From contig NZ_JACHWR010000003.1 of the NCBI RefSeq assembly GCF_014191495.1, forward strand, positions 62,501 to 126,500: DNA of 64,000 nt, given 5' to 3'. The first letter of the stretch is position 1; each line of letters starts with the position of its first letter. Below are positions 38,121-47,326 of the stretch, piece by piece. The position numbers were made by a program, and so were the translations under genes. The notes below the pieces were generated by a model that saw only the letters and a program-made list of their open reading frames with translations, was not told the origin of the DNA and searched no databases. The stretch comes from Nocardioides soli. Lineage in GTDB: Bacteria; Actinomycetota; Actinomycetes; Propionibacteriales; Nocardioidaceae.

Positions 38121-39304
38121 CCCGCGGCGTCGTCGTCGAGGCCGACGGCGCCTCCCGGGGCAACCCCGGGCCCGCGGCGTACGGCGCCGTGCTCCGCGAC
38201 GCCGAGACCGGCGCGGTCCTCGCCGAGGACGGCCGCACGCTCGGGGTGGCGACCAACAACGTCGCGGAGTACTCCGGCCTGGTCGCCGGCCTCGAGCTCG
38301 CCGCCGAGCTCGCCCCCGGTGCGGACGTCGAGGTGCGGATGGACTCCAAGCTCGTCGTCGAGCAGATGTCGGGGCGCTGGCGGATCAAGCACGCCGACCT
38401 GCGGCCGCTGGCCGAGCAGGCGATGCGGCTGGCGCCGACGGGTACGACGTACACCTGGGTGCCGCGGAACCGGAACGGCCACGCCGACCGGCTCGCCAAC
38501 GAGGCCCTCGACGGCACGCGCGACGGCGTCACCGTCGCCCGGGAGCCCGGCCCGTGGGAGGAGGAGCCCGAGTCGCTGGCCGAGTCGGTGCAGGACCCCG
38601 ACACGCAGCCGGTCTCCATCCAGACCCAGGCGCGCGGCTGGTCCGGCGGGGAGGCGCCGACGACAGTGGTGCTGGTGCGCCACGGGGTCACCCCGCACAC
38701 GGTCGAGAAGCGGTTCTCCGGCGGGCTCGCCAGCGCCAACCCCGGCCTGAGCGACGAGGGCCGCGCGCAGATCCGCGCCGTCGCCGACTGGCTCAGCCCG
38801 ATCGCCGAGCGCATCGACGCCGTGGTCGCCTCGCCGGTACGCCGCACGCTGGAGTCGGCCGAGATCGTCGCGGCCGCCCTCGGGCGGGAGGTCGAGCTGG
38901 AGCCGGGCTTCGCCGAGATGGAGTTCGGGGCCTGGGACGGGCTGACCTTCGCCGAGGTGGGGGAGCGCTACCCCGACGAGCTGACGACGTGGCTCGGCTC
39001 GGTCGATCACGCCCCCGGCGGCGGGGAGTCCTTCCGCGCGGTGCAGGAGCGGGTGCTGGCCGGGCTCGCGCGGCTGCTCGAGACCCACGCCGGCCGCACC
39101 GTCGTGGTCGTCAGCCACGTGACGCCGATCAAGACGCTGGTGGCCACCGCCGTCGACGCACCGCTCGAGTCGGTCTTCCGGATGGAGCTGAGCCCCGCCT
39201 CGGTGACGGTGCTGGCGTGGTTCGACGACCGGCCGTCGATGCGGATGTACAACGCCCTGCCTCCGGGCAACGACGTCTTCGCCGCCTGGGCCGTGAAGTG
39301 GTGA
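38117..39304 (+). CDS. bifunctional RNase HI / histidine phosphatase
   Basis: 395 aa. GTG at 38117 overlaps the upstream stop (GTGA). N-domain (about 1-135): RNase H type I with DGASRGNPG, Glu in NNVAEYSGL, MDSKLVVEQ and later Asp in GHADRLANEA. Linker of about 50 acidic residues. C-domain (about 190-395): phosphoglycerate-mutase-like histidine phosphatase with VLVRHGVT, SPVRRTLESAE, and VVSHVTPIK. Same fusion as M. tuberculosis Rv2228c, where the N-domain degrades RNA in RNA/DNA hybrids and the C-domain has phosphatase activity. Confidence 0.94.
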   Translation: MTRGVVVEADGASRGNPGPAAYGAVLRDAETGAVLAEDGRTLGVATNNVAEYSGLVAGLELAAELAPGADVEVRMDSKLVVEQMSGRWRIKHADLRPLAEQAMRLAPTGTTYTWVPRNRNGHADRLANEALDGTRDGVTVAREPGPWEEEPESLAESVQDPDTQPVSIQTQARGWSGGEAPTTVVLVRHGVTPHTVEKRFSGGLASANPGLSDEGRAQIRAVADWLSPIAERIDAVVASPVRRTLESAEIVAAALGREVELEPGFAEMEFGAWDGLTFAEVGERYPDELTTWLGSVDHAPGGGESFRAVQERVLAGLARLLETHAGRTVVVVSHVTPIKTLVATAVDAPLESVFRMELSPASVTVLAWFDDRPSMRMYNALPPGNDVFAAWAVKW

Positions 39305-39306
39305 CC

Positions 39307-39467
39307 TAGGAGCCTCCTGAACAATCCGCGCGGCTACGCGACGGCCGGTGGAGCGTTGGCTGCGTTCGCCTCGGTCGAAGTGACCCGCCACGCCTTCCCT
39401 CGGCCGCCTTGCCACCGCACGCACCGGCCGCCGCTCGCGCTCGCCCGTCTTGTTCAGCAGACTCCTA
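39307..39467. repeat. 161-bp palindromic element in a convergent gap
   Basis: Ends TAGGAGCCTCCTGAACAA and TTGTTCAGCAGACTCCTA are inverted repeats (16 of 18 match). Inner arms CGACGGCCGGTG and CACCGGCCGCCG also pair. It fills the space between the convergent stops of the RNase HI gene and yaaA and supplies the yaaA stop codon. Unrelated to the 168-bp element. It may act as a two-way terminator. Confidence 0.68.
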
Positions 39468-40238
39468 CAGCTCGCTGACCACCACGTCGAGCTGCACGCC
39501 CTGCCGGCCCGGCGCGCCCTCCTCGACCGTCCAGCCCAGGTCGCGCAGCGCGCCGGCGAGCCGGGACGGCGTGCGCGGGTCCGCGCCGCTCTCGAGCAGG
39601 GCGCGCACGATGCGGCCCTTGGTGGCCTTGTTGAAGTGGCTGACCACCTTGCGTTGGCCCCGGTGCTCGTGGAGCACCCGCACCGTGGCGACCTGCAGGT
39701 CGGGCGCGGGGCGCCAGAACGCGGCGTAGGCGCTGCTGCGCAGGTCGACCAGCAGCCCGCGGCCGAGCGCCTCCGTGGCGGCCTCGCCGAGGCACTCGCG
39801 CCACACGCCCGCGACCGGGCCGAGCCCGGGCAGGGTCACGTCGCCCGAGAGGCGGTACGCCGGGATCCGGTCGCTCGGGCGCACCAGCCCGAACAGGCTG
39901 GAGGTCACCGCCAGCCGCCGGGTCGCCCGCCGCCGAGCCGCGGGGGTGAGCGTGGCGACGTCGAGGGCGTCGTACAGGACTCCGGTGTAGACCTGGTCGG
40001 CGCGCGCCGTCGGGTTCTCACGCAGCCCGCGGTTGAGCGCGACCAGGTCGAGCTGGGTGCCGCCGATGCCAAGGGTCTTCGCGGCCACGTCGGGGTCGCC
40101 CTCGCAGAGCTCGACGAGGGCGTCCAGCACCCGCTCCCGCGCCGCGGTCAGCGTCGGGAAGTCCAGCGCGGTCAGGTCGAGGGGCTTGCCGCGACGTGGC
40201 GCGGCCTTGCCCTCGCTGGGCGGTAGCAGTACGAGCAC
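39465..40238 (-). CDS. yaaA: peroxide stress protein YaaA (DUF328)
   Basis: 257 aa, GTG start. YaaA family, linked in E. coli to limiting intracellular iron during peroxide stress and shown to bind DNA. Conserved LLPPSEGK at the N-terminus, YTGVLYDAL, SSLFGLVRPSDRIPAYRL, DLRSSAYAAFW and VSHFNKATKGR. Full length. Divergent from the ribonuclease gene. Confidence 0.93.
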   Translation of the reverse strand: MLVLLPPSEGKAAPRRGKPLDLTALDFPTLTAARERVLDALVELCEGDPDVAAKTLGIGGTQLDLVALNRGLRENPTARADQVYTGVLYDALDVATLTPAARRRATRRLAVTSSLFGLVRPSDRIPAYRLSGDVTLPGLGPVAGVWRECLGEAATEALGRGLLVDLRSSAYAAFWRPAPDLQVATVRVLHEHRGQRKVVSHFNKATKGRIVRALLESGADPRTPSRLAGALRDLGWTVEEGAPGRQGVQLDVVVSEL

Positions 40239-40243
40239 GCGGC

Positions 40244-40249
40244 TATGGT
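40244..40249 (+). promoter_or_regulatory. -10 element, leaderless promoter
   Basis: TATGGT six bases before the ATG at 40256, with no ribosome-binding site between them. Confidence 0.45.
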
Positions 40250-40255
40250 GCCCGT

Positions 40256-41731
40256 ATGCCCAGCAGCCGCGTCGTCCGGGTCCGCTCCGTCGATGACGGC
40301 GTGGCCGCCGCCACGCTGCGCGCGGGCGTCGAGCGGATCCACGGCGAGCTCGACGTCTCGCCCGACTTCCCGCCCGAGGTCGAGGCGACCGCCGCCACGG
40401 CGGCCGGCTCGCCGCGGCTGCCGGACCTCGACCGCACCGACGTGCCGTTCGTGACCATCGACCCGCCCGGGTCGCGCGACCTCGACCAGGCGCTGCACCT
40501 GTCGCGCAACGGCTCGGGGTACGTGGTGAAGTACGCGATCGCCGACGTCGCCGCCTTCGTCACGCCCGGCGACCCGGTTGACCTCGAGGCGCACCGGCGC
40601 GGCGAGACGCTCTACGGCGCGGACTCCAAGGTGCCGCTGCACCCGGCGGTGCTGAGCGAGGGCGCGGCGTCGCTGCTGCCCGGCGAGGTGCGCCCGGCGC
40701 TGCTCTGGACGATCCGGCTCGACGACGAGGGCACCCGCACCGACGTGCACGTGGAGCGGGCGCGGGTGCGCTCGACCGCACAGCTCACCTACGCGCAGGC
40801 GCAGGCCGCGATCGACGGCGGCACGGCCGACGAGTCGCTGGCGCTGCTGCGCGAGATCGGCGAGCTCCGGATCGCGCGGGAGGCCGCGCGCGGCGGGGTG
40901 TCGCTGCCCTTGCCCGAGCAGGACATCGAGGTCGCGGGGGAGCGGTGGCACCTGGAGTTCCGCCAGCAGTTGCCGGTCGAGCTCTGGAACGCCCAGCTCT
41001 CGCTGCTCACCGGCTTCGCCGCAGCCGACCTGATGCTCTACGCCCGCATCGGCCTGCTCCGCACCCTGCCGCCGCCCGACCCGCGCGACGTGCAGCGCCT
41101 GCACCGGACGGCGCGCGCGCTGGACATCGAGTGGCCGGCCGAGCAGCTCTACCCCGACTTCATCCGCACCCTCGACCCGGCGATCCCCGCCCACGCCGCG
41201 ATGGTCAACGCCGCCACCCGGCTGCTGCGTGGGAGCGGGTACGTCGCGTTCGACGGCGAGACACCCGCGCAGCCGCTCCACTCGGCGCTGGCCGAGCAGT
41301 ACGCCCACGTCACCGCACCGCTGCGCCGGCTCGGGGACCGCTACGCGAGCGAGGTGTGCCTCGCGCTCTGCGCCGGCACCGACGTCCCCGACTGGGTGCG
41401 GGCGGCGCTGCCGTCGCTGCCGAAGACCCTCCAGGCGTCGGGGTCGAGGTCACGGACGTACGAGCGGGCGGTGCTCGACCTGGTCGAGGCCGGCGTGCTC
41501 GCGAGCCGGGTGGGCGAGGTCTTCGGCGGCGTCGTGGTCGACGTCGACGACAAGGACGAACGCCGTGGGGTCGTCGTGCTCCACGACCCCGACGTCGAGG
41601 CGGTGGTCGGCTCGGAGGAGACGCCCCTGCCGCTCGGCACCGACGTCCGGGTGCGGCTCACGACCGCCGACGTCGCGACCCGGCGGGTGGAGTTCCAGCT
41701 CGTCGAGGAGCGGCTGACCGCGACCGCGTGA
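40256..41731 (+). CDS. RNB-domain ribonuclease (RNase II/R type)
   Basis: 491 aa. 3'-5' exoribonuclease catalytic domain: IDPPGSRDLDQALHL carries the metal-binding Asp cluster (about 81-95), then YAIADVAAFV and GDRYASEVCLALC. Shorter than RNase R or RNase II (about 640-800 aa): it lacks the N-terminal cold-shock domains and keeps only a small C-terminal beta domain, as in the compact actinobacterial form. Predicted to degrade single-stranded RNA. Confidence 0.9.
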   Translation: MPSSRVVRVRSVDDGVAAATLRAGVERIHGELDVSPDFPPEVEATAATAAGSPRLPDLDRTDVPFVTIDPPGSRDLDQALHLSRNGSGYVVKYAIADVAAFVTPGDPVDLEAHRRGETLYGADSKVPLHPAVLSEGAASLLPGEVRPALLWTIRLDDEGTRTDVHVERARVRSTAQLTYAQAQAAIDGGTADESLALLREIGELRIAREAARGGVSLPLPEQDIEVAGERWHLEFRQQLPVELWNAQLSLLTGFAAADLMLYARIGLLRTLPPPDPRDVQRLHRTARALDIEWPAEQLYPDFIRTLDPAIPAHAAMVNAATRLLRGSGYVAFDGETPAQPLHSALAEQYAHVTAPLRRLGDRYASEVCLALCAGTDVPDWVRAALPSLPKTLQASGSRSRTYERAVLDLVEAGVLASRVGEVFGGVVVDVDDKDERRGVVVLHDPDVEAVVGSEETPLPLGTDVRVRLTTADVATRRVEFQLVEERLTATA

Positions 41732-41836
41732 CGGGGGACGAGAAATGGTCGGGCACCGATGTCGAGAACCGGGCAGCGGCTCCGTCCCCGCTGTGAACGC
41801 GACCAACATGGGTCGCCGGCACCGAGGAGAACCACG

Positions 41837-42244
41837 ATGACCAAGTACCTGCTGCTCAAGCACTACCGCGGCGCCCCGGCCCCGGTGAACGACGTGCCGA
41901 TGGACCGGTGGACGCCGGAGGAGATCTCGGCCCACGTGCAGTACATGCGCGACTTCGCGGACCGGCTCGAGCAGACCGGCGAGTACGTCGACGGTCAGGC
42001 ACTCGCGCCCGAGGGCACCTTCGTCCGCTACGACGGCACGGGTCGCCCGCCGGTCACCGACGGGCCGTTCGCCGAGACCAAGGACCTGATCGCCGGCTGG
42101 ATGGTGATCGACGTCGACAGCTACGAGCGCGCCGTCGAGCTGGCCGGCGAGCTGTCGGCGGCGCCCGGCGCGGGCGGCCAGCCGATCCACGAGTGGCTCG
42201 AGCTGCGGCCGTTCCTGACCGAGCCGCCCACCATCACGGAGTGA
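41837..42244 (+). CDS. YCII-related (DGPF) protein
   Basis: 135 aa, ATG with GAGGAG upstream. Ferredoxin-like YCII domain with the family motif VTDGPFAETKDLIAGWMVIDVDS. Such genes are characteristic partners of ECF42 sigma factors, and the next gene is one, overlapping by GTGA. Biochemical role unknown; possibly a small-molecule binding or enzymatic partner in the sigma circuit. Confidence 0.9.
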   Translation: MTKYLLLKHYRGAPAPVNDVPMDRWTPEEISAHVQYMRDFADRLEQTGEYVDGQALAPEGTFVRYDGTGRPPVTDGPFAETKDLIAGWMVIDVDSYERAVELAGELSAAPGAGGQPIHEWLELRPFLTEPPTITE

Positions 42245-43404
42245 CCTCGGTGGACGAGGTCCTGCTGCGCAGCCTCACGCCGAGGGTGCTCGGCATCCTC
42301 GTCCGCCGCGGAGCCGACTTCGCGGCGGCCGAGGACGCCGTCCAGGACGCACTCATCGACGCCCTGCGGGTCTGGCCGGTCGAACCGCCACGCGACCCGC
42401 AGGGCTGGCTGGTGACCACGGCCTGGCGCCGGTTCCTCGACGCGACCCGCGCCGACGCCGCCCGCCGCCGGCGGGAGGACCGCGTCGACGAGGAGCCGGA
42501 GCCCGGGACGGCGAGCGGGGCCGACGACACGCTCCAGCTCTACTTCCTGTGCGCGCACCCGTCGCTGACGCCGTCGTCCGCGGTCGCGCTCACGCTGCGC
42601 GCCGTGGGCGGGCTGACCACCCGCCAGATCGCGCAGGCCTATCTCGTGCCCGAGCCGACCATGGCCCAGCGCATCAGCCGCGCCAAGCGCACCGTCGCCG
42701 CCGTGCGCCTCGACCAGCCCGGCGACGTCGCCACCGTGCTGCGGGTCCTCTACCTGGTCTTCAACGAGGGCTACTCCGGCGAGGTCGACCTCGCCGACGA
42801 GGCGATCCGGCTCACCCGCCAGCTCGCCGCCGCGATCGGCACCGACCACGAGCTCGGCAGCGAGACCGCCGGGCTGCTCGCGCTGATGCTGCTCCACCAC
42901 GCCCGGCGGGCGGCCCGGACCGCTGCCGACGGCAGCCTGGTGCCGCTCGCCGAGCAGGACCGCAGTCGGTGGGACACCGCGGCGATCGCCGAGGGCGTCG
43001 AGATCCTGCAGGCCGCCCTCGCCCGCGACCGGCTGGGGGAGTTCCAGGCGCAGGCCGCGATCGCGGCGCTCCACGCGGACGCACCCACCGCCGCGGAGAC
43101 CGACTGGGTGCAGATCGTCGAGTGGTACGACGAGCTCGTGCGCCTGACGGACAGCCCGGTCGTCCGGCTCAATCGCGCGGTGGCGGTCGGCGAGGCCGAC
43201 GGACCGCGCGCCGGCCTCGCCGCGCTCGCGACGGTCGACGACTCGCTGCCCCGGCACACCGCCGCGGCGGCGTACCTCCACGAGCGGGACGGCGACCTGG
43301 CGACCGCGGCCCGGCTGTACGCCGAGGCGGCCCGGCAGGCGACCAACCTTGCCGAGCGCGACCACCTGACCCGGCAGGCGGCGCGGCTCAACACGCTGCG
43401 GTGA
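42241..43404 (+). CDS. ECF sigma factor, ECF42-type with C-terminal extension
   Basis: 387 aa, GTG overlapping the YCII stop. Residues 1-70: sigma region 2 (GADFAAAEDAVQDALIDAL, WLVTTAWRRFLDATR). About 95-155: region 4 (LTPSSAVALTLRAVGGLTTRQIAQAYLVPEPTMAQRISRAKRT). Residues 160-387: TPR-like helical extension typical of ECF42, with LYLVFNEGYSG and RLNRAVAVGEADGPRAGL. No anti-sigma factor gene is present; in this group the extension is thought to control activity. Confidence 0.93.
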   Translation: MTSVDEVLLRSLTPRVLGILVRRGADFAAAEDAVQDALIDALRVWPVEPPRDPQGWLVTTAWRRFLDATRADAARRRREDRVDEEPEPGTASGADDTLQLYFLCAHPSLTPSSAVALTLRAVGGLTTRQIAQAYLVPEPTMAQRISRAKRTVAAVRLDQPGDVATVLRVLYLVFNEGYSGEVDLADEAIRLTRQLAAAIGTDHELGSETAGLLALMLLHHARRAARTAADGSLVPLAEQDRSRWDTAAIAEGVEILQAALARDRLGEFQAQAAIAALHADAPTAAETDWVQIVEWYDELVRLTDSPVVRLNRAVAVGEADGPRAGLAALATVDDSLPRHTAAAAYLHERDGDLATAARLYAEAARQATNLAERDHLTRQAARLNTLR

Positions 43405-43437
43405 CGGCCGACCCGCGACGGGGCAGGATGGGCGGAC

Positions 43438-44688
43438 GTGGCGCACATCCAGCGAGCTGGGACCGCCGTCTGGACGCCGTGGCGAGCGGTGTTCGCGTTC
43501 GGGTTGGTCAGCCTGACGGCCGACATGGTCTACGAGGGCATGCGGGCGGTGTCCGGGCCGTTCCTGGGATCGCTCGGCGCCTCGGCGCTCACCGTCGGCC
43601 TGGTGACGGGAGCGGGGGAGGCGGTCGCGCTCGTGCTGCGCCTGGCCACCGGGGCCTGGGCCGACCACAGCCGGCGGCACTGGCGCCTCACGGTCGTCGG
43701 CTATGCGATGACCGCCGTCTGTGTGCCGCTGCTCGCGATCGCGCCGTTCGTGGGCGCGGCCGGCGTCGCCCTGGCGTCGGTCCTGATCCTGCTGGAGCGC
43801 ACCGGCAAGGCGATCCGGAGCCCGGCGAAGTCCGCGCTCCTCGCGCGGATGGCGACGGCGACCGGGCGCGGGCGAGGGTTCGGCGTACACAAGGCCCTCG
43901 ACCAGGTGGGCGCGTTCGCGGGGCCGCTCCTGATGGCCGGTGCGCTCGCGGTCACCGGCGCGTACTGGCCGGGGTTCGCCGTGCTGGCGATCCCGGGCGT
44001 TCTGTGCCTGCTGCTGCTGCTCGCCCAGTTGCGGCGGCGGGTGCCGTCGATCGCCGAGCCGGACCCCGAGGACACGCCGGTCCCCGCCGCCGGCGGGGGC
44101 GCGCTGCGCCGGGTGCGCGCCGCCGTGCTCGGCTCCGACCTCCCGGGCACCTTCCATCTGTTCGCGCTGTCCGCGGCGTTGACCACGGCCGGACTGATGA
44201 CCTTCGGCGTGATCTCCTACCGCTTCGTCGACGCCGGACTGGTCGCGATCGCCGCGGTGCCGCTGGTCTACGCCCTCGCGATGGCCGTCGAGGCGCTCGC
44301 GGCGCTGGTCACGGGGGACCTCTTCGACCGCTGGGGAGCGGGCATCCTCCTGGCCGTACCGGCGCTCGTCTCGGTGGTTCCGGTCGCGGTCTTCGCGGAC
44401 CAGTTGTGGCTGGTGCTGGTCGGCGTCGCGGTCTGGGGCCTCGCCACGGGCGTGCAGGACTCGACGGTCAAGGCGTACGTCGCGAGCCTGGTCGGCCCGA
44501 GCCGCCGCGCGACCGCGTACGGGGTCTTCGCGGCGGTTCAGGGCCTCGGCGCGCTCGGCGGTGGCGCGCTCGCGGGCGCGCTCGTCATCGGGCACGCCGC
44601 GCTGCTCGCGGCCTGCATCGGGGTGCTGCAGGTCGTCGCGTTCGGGCTGCTCTGGGCGACGCTGCGCGTCGGACGACCGGTCAGCTGA
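43438..44688 (+). CDS. MFS transporter
   Basis: 416 aa, GTG start. About 10-12 membrane segments with the MFS loop ATGAWADHSRRHWRLTVVGYA between helices 2 and 3 and a basic central loop (QLRRRVPSIAEPDPEDTPVP) between the halves. Resembles drug or metabolite exporters; substrate unknown. The stop overlaps the convergent kinase gene stop by 8 bases. Confidence 0.88.
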   Translation: MAHIQRAGTAVWTPWRAVFAFGLVSLTADMVYEGMRAVSGPFLGSLGASALTVGLVTGAGEAVALVLRLATGAWADHSRRHWRLTVVGYAMTAVCVPLLAIAPFVGAAGVALASVLILLERTGKAIRSPAKSALLARMATATGRGRGFGVHKALDQVGAFAGPLLMAGALAVTGAYWPGFAVLAIPGVLCLLLLLAQLRRRVPSIAEPDPEDTPVPAAGGGALRRVRAAVLGSDLPGTFHLFALSAALTTAGLMTFGVISYRFVDAGLVAIAAVPLVYALAMAVEALAALVTGDLFDRWGAGILLAVPALVSVVPVAVFADQLWLVLVGVAVWGLATGVQDSTVKAYVASLVGPSRRATAYGVFAAVQGLGALGGGALAGALVIGHAALLAACIGVLQVVAFGLLWATLRVGRPVS

Positions 44689-46126
44689 CGGGTTGCTCGG
44701 TGGCGGGGAGCAGGACGGTGACGGTCATCCGGTCGTCGTGGCGGCAGGGGAGGTCCGTGCGTGCTCCGGTGGCGACGTGGTGCGCTCGGTAGCACAGCCG
44801 CAGCTCGCCGCCGGCCGCGGTGACGAGGTGCTCGACGATCGACAGCCCGAGCCCGGCGCCGGGCCGGGAGCGTGCCTCGGGGGCCCGGCTGAAGCGGCGG
44901 GTGGCCTGGGCGAGCAGGTCCGGCGGCATGCCGGGTCCGTCGTCGACCACCTCGACGATCGCGCGATCTCCCTCGCGGCGTACCCGGACCCGGACGGGCG
45001 GACGGCCGTGGGTGAGCGCATTGGCGAGCAGGTTGGTCACGATCCGCTCGAGCGCGTGCGGATCGACGGGCACGAGCGTGGCGCCTCCGGGCACCTCGAC
45101 GGTCACGTCCCCGGGTCGGTCGGGGTGGGCCTCGCCCCAGCGCCGGACGACGCCCTCGGCGGCCCCGGCGAGGTCGCCCACGGCGTCGCGGGGCTCGGTC
45201 TCCCGGCTCAGGTCGAGCAGCTGCTCGGCCAGCTCGGCGAGCCGCGCGACGTCCACGGCGAGCTCGTCGAGCGCGGCCTCGTGCTCCTCGACCGAGCGGA
45301 TCCGGCGCCGGGTCAGCTGGATCCGGGACTTCAGCAGCGTCAGCGGCGTGCGCAGCTCGTGGCTCGCGTCGTTGACGAACTGGCGCTCCCGGTCCAGGGC
45401 CTCCTCCAGGCTCGCGAGCATCTCGTTGAGGGTGTGGCCGAGCCGGGTGACCTCGTCGTCGCGGGCCTCGGGCACGTCGAGGCGCAGGTGCGCGGCGCCG
45501 GTCGCGATCTCGGCGGCCCGGCTGCGGTAGCGCTCCACCGGGCGCAGCGCCAGGCGGGCGAGCTGGTCGCCCACGACCGAGGCGATCACCAGGGCGCCGA
45601 GGCCGGCGATGGTCAGCTGGAGGAGGAGCTCGCGCAGCGCCTCGTCGCGGTGGTCGCGGCGGACGCCGACCAGCAGGTAGTCGACCGTGCCGGCGCCGGT
45701 GTCGGGGAGCGCCTCGACGCGGACCCGGTACGGCGTGTCGGCGGCCGGCAGCAGACTGCCCACGTCGAAGGTGCGGACGCCGCTCTCGCCGACCTGGTCG
45801 AGCCGGGACTCCGAGACGAGGGGCGTCGCCGAGGCCGGGCCGCCCCAGTCGAGCACCGTGCCGTCGTGTGCGAGCACCTGCCACCCGACCCCGGTGGCGT
45901 CGGCCGCGTCGCGTGGGGCGACGGTGCCGTCGGCGCTGACGAGCGGCGCGATCACGCCGGCGGCCGACGCGAGCTCGGTGTCCAGGCCGCGGTCGAGCGC
46001 GTACTCGACGCGCCAGTAGACGAAGGCGCCGGCCGCGGTCAGCAGCACGAGCATGACGACCGAGAAGCCGGCGACGAGACGGACCCGCAGGGGCAGCCGG
46101 CTCCCGAGTCGGCGTACGCCGCTCAT
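44681..46126 (-). CDS. sensor histidine kinase (second two-component system)
   Basis: 481 aa. Membrane segments at about 18-40 and 160-182 flank an extracytoplasmic domain; HAMP; phospho-acceptor His in NDASHELRTPLTLLKSR; ATPase motifs NLLANALTHG, DDGPGMPPDLL and GAGLGLSIVEHL. It starts with ATGA overlap on the response regulator stop. The C-terminal tail has extra Cys (LRLCYRAHH, DLPCRHD) beyond the ATPase core. Signal unknown. Confidence 0.93.
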   Translation of the reverse strand: MSGVRRLGSRLPLRVRLVAGFSVVMLVLLTAAGAFVYWRVEYALDRGLDTELASAAGVIAPLVSADGTVAPRDAADATGVGWQVLAHDGTVLDWGGPASATPLVSESRLDQVGESGVRTFDVGSLLPAADTPYRVRVEALPDTGAGTVDYLLVGVRRDHRDEALRELLLQLTIAGLGALVIASVVGDQLARLALRPVERYRSRAAEIATGAAHLRLDVPEARDDEVTRLGHTLNEMLASLEEALDRERQFVNDASHELRTPLTLLKSRIQLTRRRIRSVEEHEAALDELAVDVARLAELAEQLLDLSRETEPRDAVGDLAGAAEGVVRRWGEAHPDRPGDVTVEVPGGATLVPVDPHALERIVTNLLANALTHGRPPVRVRVRREGDRAIVEVVDDGPGMPPDLLAQATRRFSRAPEARSRPGAGLGLSIVEHLVTAAGGELRLCYRAHHVATGARTDLPCRHDDRMTVTVLLPATEQPVS

Positions 46127-46818
46127 CGAGGCCCCGGCTCGACGGGGAGCTCGAGGCGGTAGCCGGCGCCGCGCACGGTGGTGATCGTGCTGGTGCCGAA
46201 GGGCTTGTCGATCTTGCCGCGGATCGAGGCGAGGTGGACGTCGATGACGTTGCTGCGCAGGTCGGTCTCGCCGTCCCAGACGTCGTCGAGGATCGTGTAG
46301 CGCGACAACACGCGGCCCGCGCTGGCGGCGAGCAGGTGCAGGATGTCGAACTCCCGGGCCGACAGCTCGATCTCGGTCTCGCCGCGCCGGACCCGTCGCG
46401 AACCGGCGTCGACGACGAGGTCGCCGACCTCGACGACCTCGTGCTCGGCGTACGACGAGCGCCGGTGCAGCGCCCGGAGCCGGGCCAGCAGCTCGTCGAG
46501 GTCGAACGGCTTGGGCAGGTAGTCGTCGGCCCCGGCGTCCAGGCCGTGGATGCGGTCGCGGACCTCGCCGTGGGCGGTGAGCATCAGCACCGGCGTCGTC
46601 AGCCCGAGGTCGCGGAGTCGCCGGCACACGGTGACGCCGTCCATGCCGGGCAGCATCCAGTCGAGCAGCAGCACGTCGTACGGCACGCCGTCGGGGAGGG
46701 CACGGGCGTACGCCGACCGGCCGTCGTGGACGACCTCGACCGCCCAGCCGGCCTCGGCGAGTGACTGCTCCAACACCTCGGCCAGCCGTACGTCGTCCTC
46801 GGCCACCAGCACCCGCAC
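46123..46818 (-). CDS. OmpR-family response regulator (second two-component system)
   Basis: 231 aa. GTG at 46818 chosen because GGAAGGGGG precedes it and the receiver begins at once (VRVLVAEDD); a longer in-frame form to 46905 is unlikely. Phospho-acceptor Asp in LLLDWMLPGMDG, Lys in LPKPF. C-terminal winged helix ends TTVRGAGYRLELP. First gene of the operon with the kinase. Confidence 0.94.
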   Translation of the reverse strand: MRVLVAEDDVRLAEVLEQSLAEAGWAVEVVHDGRSAYARALPDGVPYDVLLLDWMLPGMDGVTVCRRLRDLGLTTPVLMLTAHGEVRDRIHGLDAGADDYLPKPFDLDELLARLRALHRRSSYAEHEVVEVGDLVVDAGSRRVRRGETEIELSAREFDILHLLAASAGRVLSRYTILDDVWDGETDLRSNVIDVHLASIRGKIDKPFGTSTITTVRGAGYRLELPVEPGPR

Positions 46819-46912
46819 GCGCCACCCCCTTCCGGGCTGGCCCCATCGTCCCCGGCCGAGCCTCATCAGGGCCAGAGCTCGACCCCCGGTGTCCGGCAAC
46901 GCCAATGGGCGA

Positions 46913-46935
46913 TATCATCGCTCCATGTCGATGAT
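46913..46935 (+). promoter_or_regulatory. leaderless promoter and operator of the CmtR-like gene
   Basis: -10 TATCAT (46913-46918) lies six bases before the ATG at 46925. A perfect inverted repeat ATCATCG (46914-46920) / CGATGAT (46929-46935) with an 8-bp spacer spans the -10 element and start codon, where a repressor would block transcription start. Confidence 0.62.
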
Positions 46936-47326
46936 TCAGGTGGCGCCCGCCGATGCGGTCCAGGCCCATGCTGCAGTCGAGTCTGCCGGAGCCTCCGCGC
47001 TCTTCCGCGCTCTCGGCGACCCGTCCCGCCTGTCGATCCTGCGGCACCTGGAGCTCGGGCCGCACCGGGTCGCCGACCTCGTCGAGCACCTCGGCCTGGC
47101 ACAGTCCACCGTCTCGAAGCACCTGGCCTGTCTGCGGGACTGCGGCCTGGTGTCATCGACCCCGCAGGGGCGGGCCTCGATGTTCGCGCTGGTGCCTGGA
47201 GTCCCCGTCGACCGGCTGCTGTCGGCCGCCGAGTCGGTGCTGGTCGCGACCGGTGCCGCGGCGGACAGCTGTGCGTCCGTGAGTCCTTCCGGCTCCGGCT
47301 CCGTGTCCGGGATGGAGGTCGGCTGA
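46925..47326 (+). CDS. ArsR/SmtB-family metal sensor, CmtR-like
   Basis: 133 aa. Winged-helix repressor (about 20-95). Helix R contains HLACLRDCGLV with Cys69 and Cys73, and a third Cys116 lies in the C-terminal tail. This matches the Cys57/Cys61/Cys102 Cd(II)/Pb(II) site of M. tuberculosis CmtR, including surrounding sequence (HLSCLRGCGLV). Predicted to sense Cd or Pb, releasing the operator at 46914-46935. Coupled by TGATG to the CDF exporter, its likely target. Confidence 0.87.
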   Translation: MSMIQVAPADAVQAHAAVESAGASALFRALGDPSRLSILRHLELGPHRVADLVEHLGLAQSTVSKHLACLRDCGLVSSTPQGRASMFALVPGVPVDRLLSAAESVLVATGAAADSCASVSPSGSGSVSGMEVG

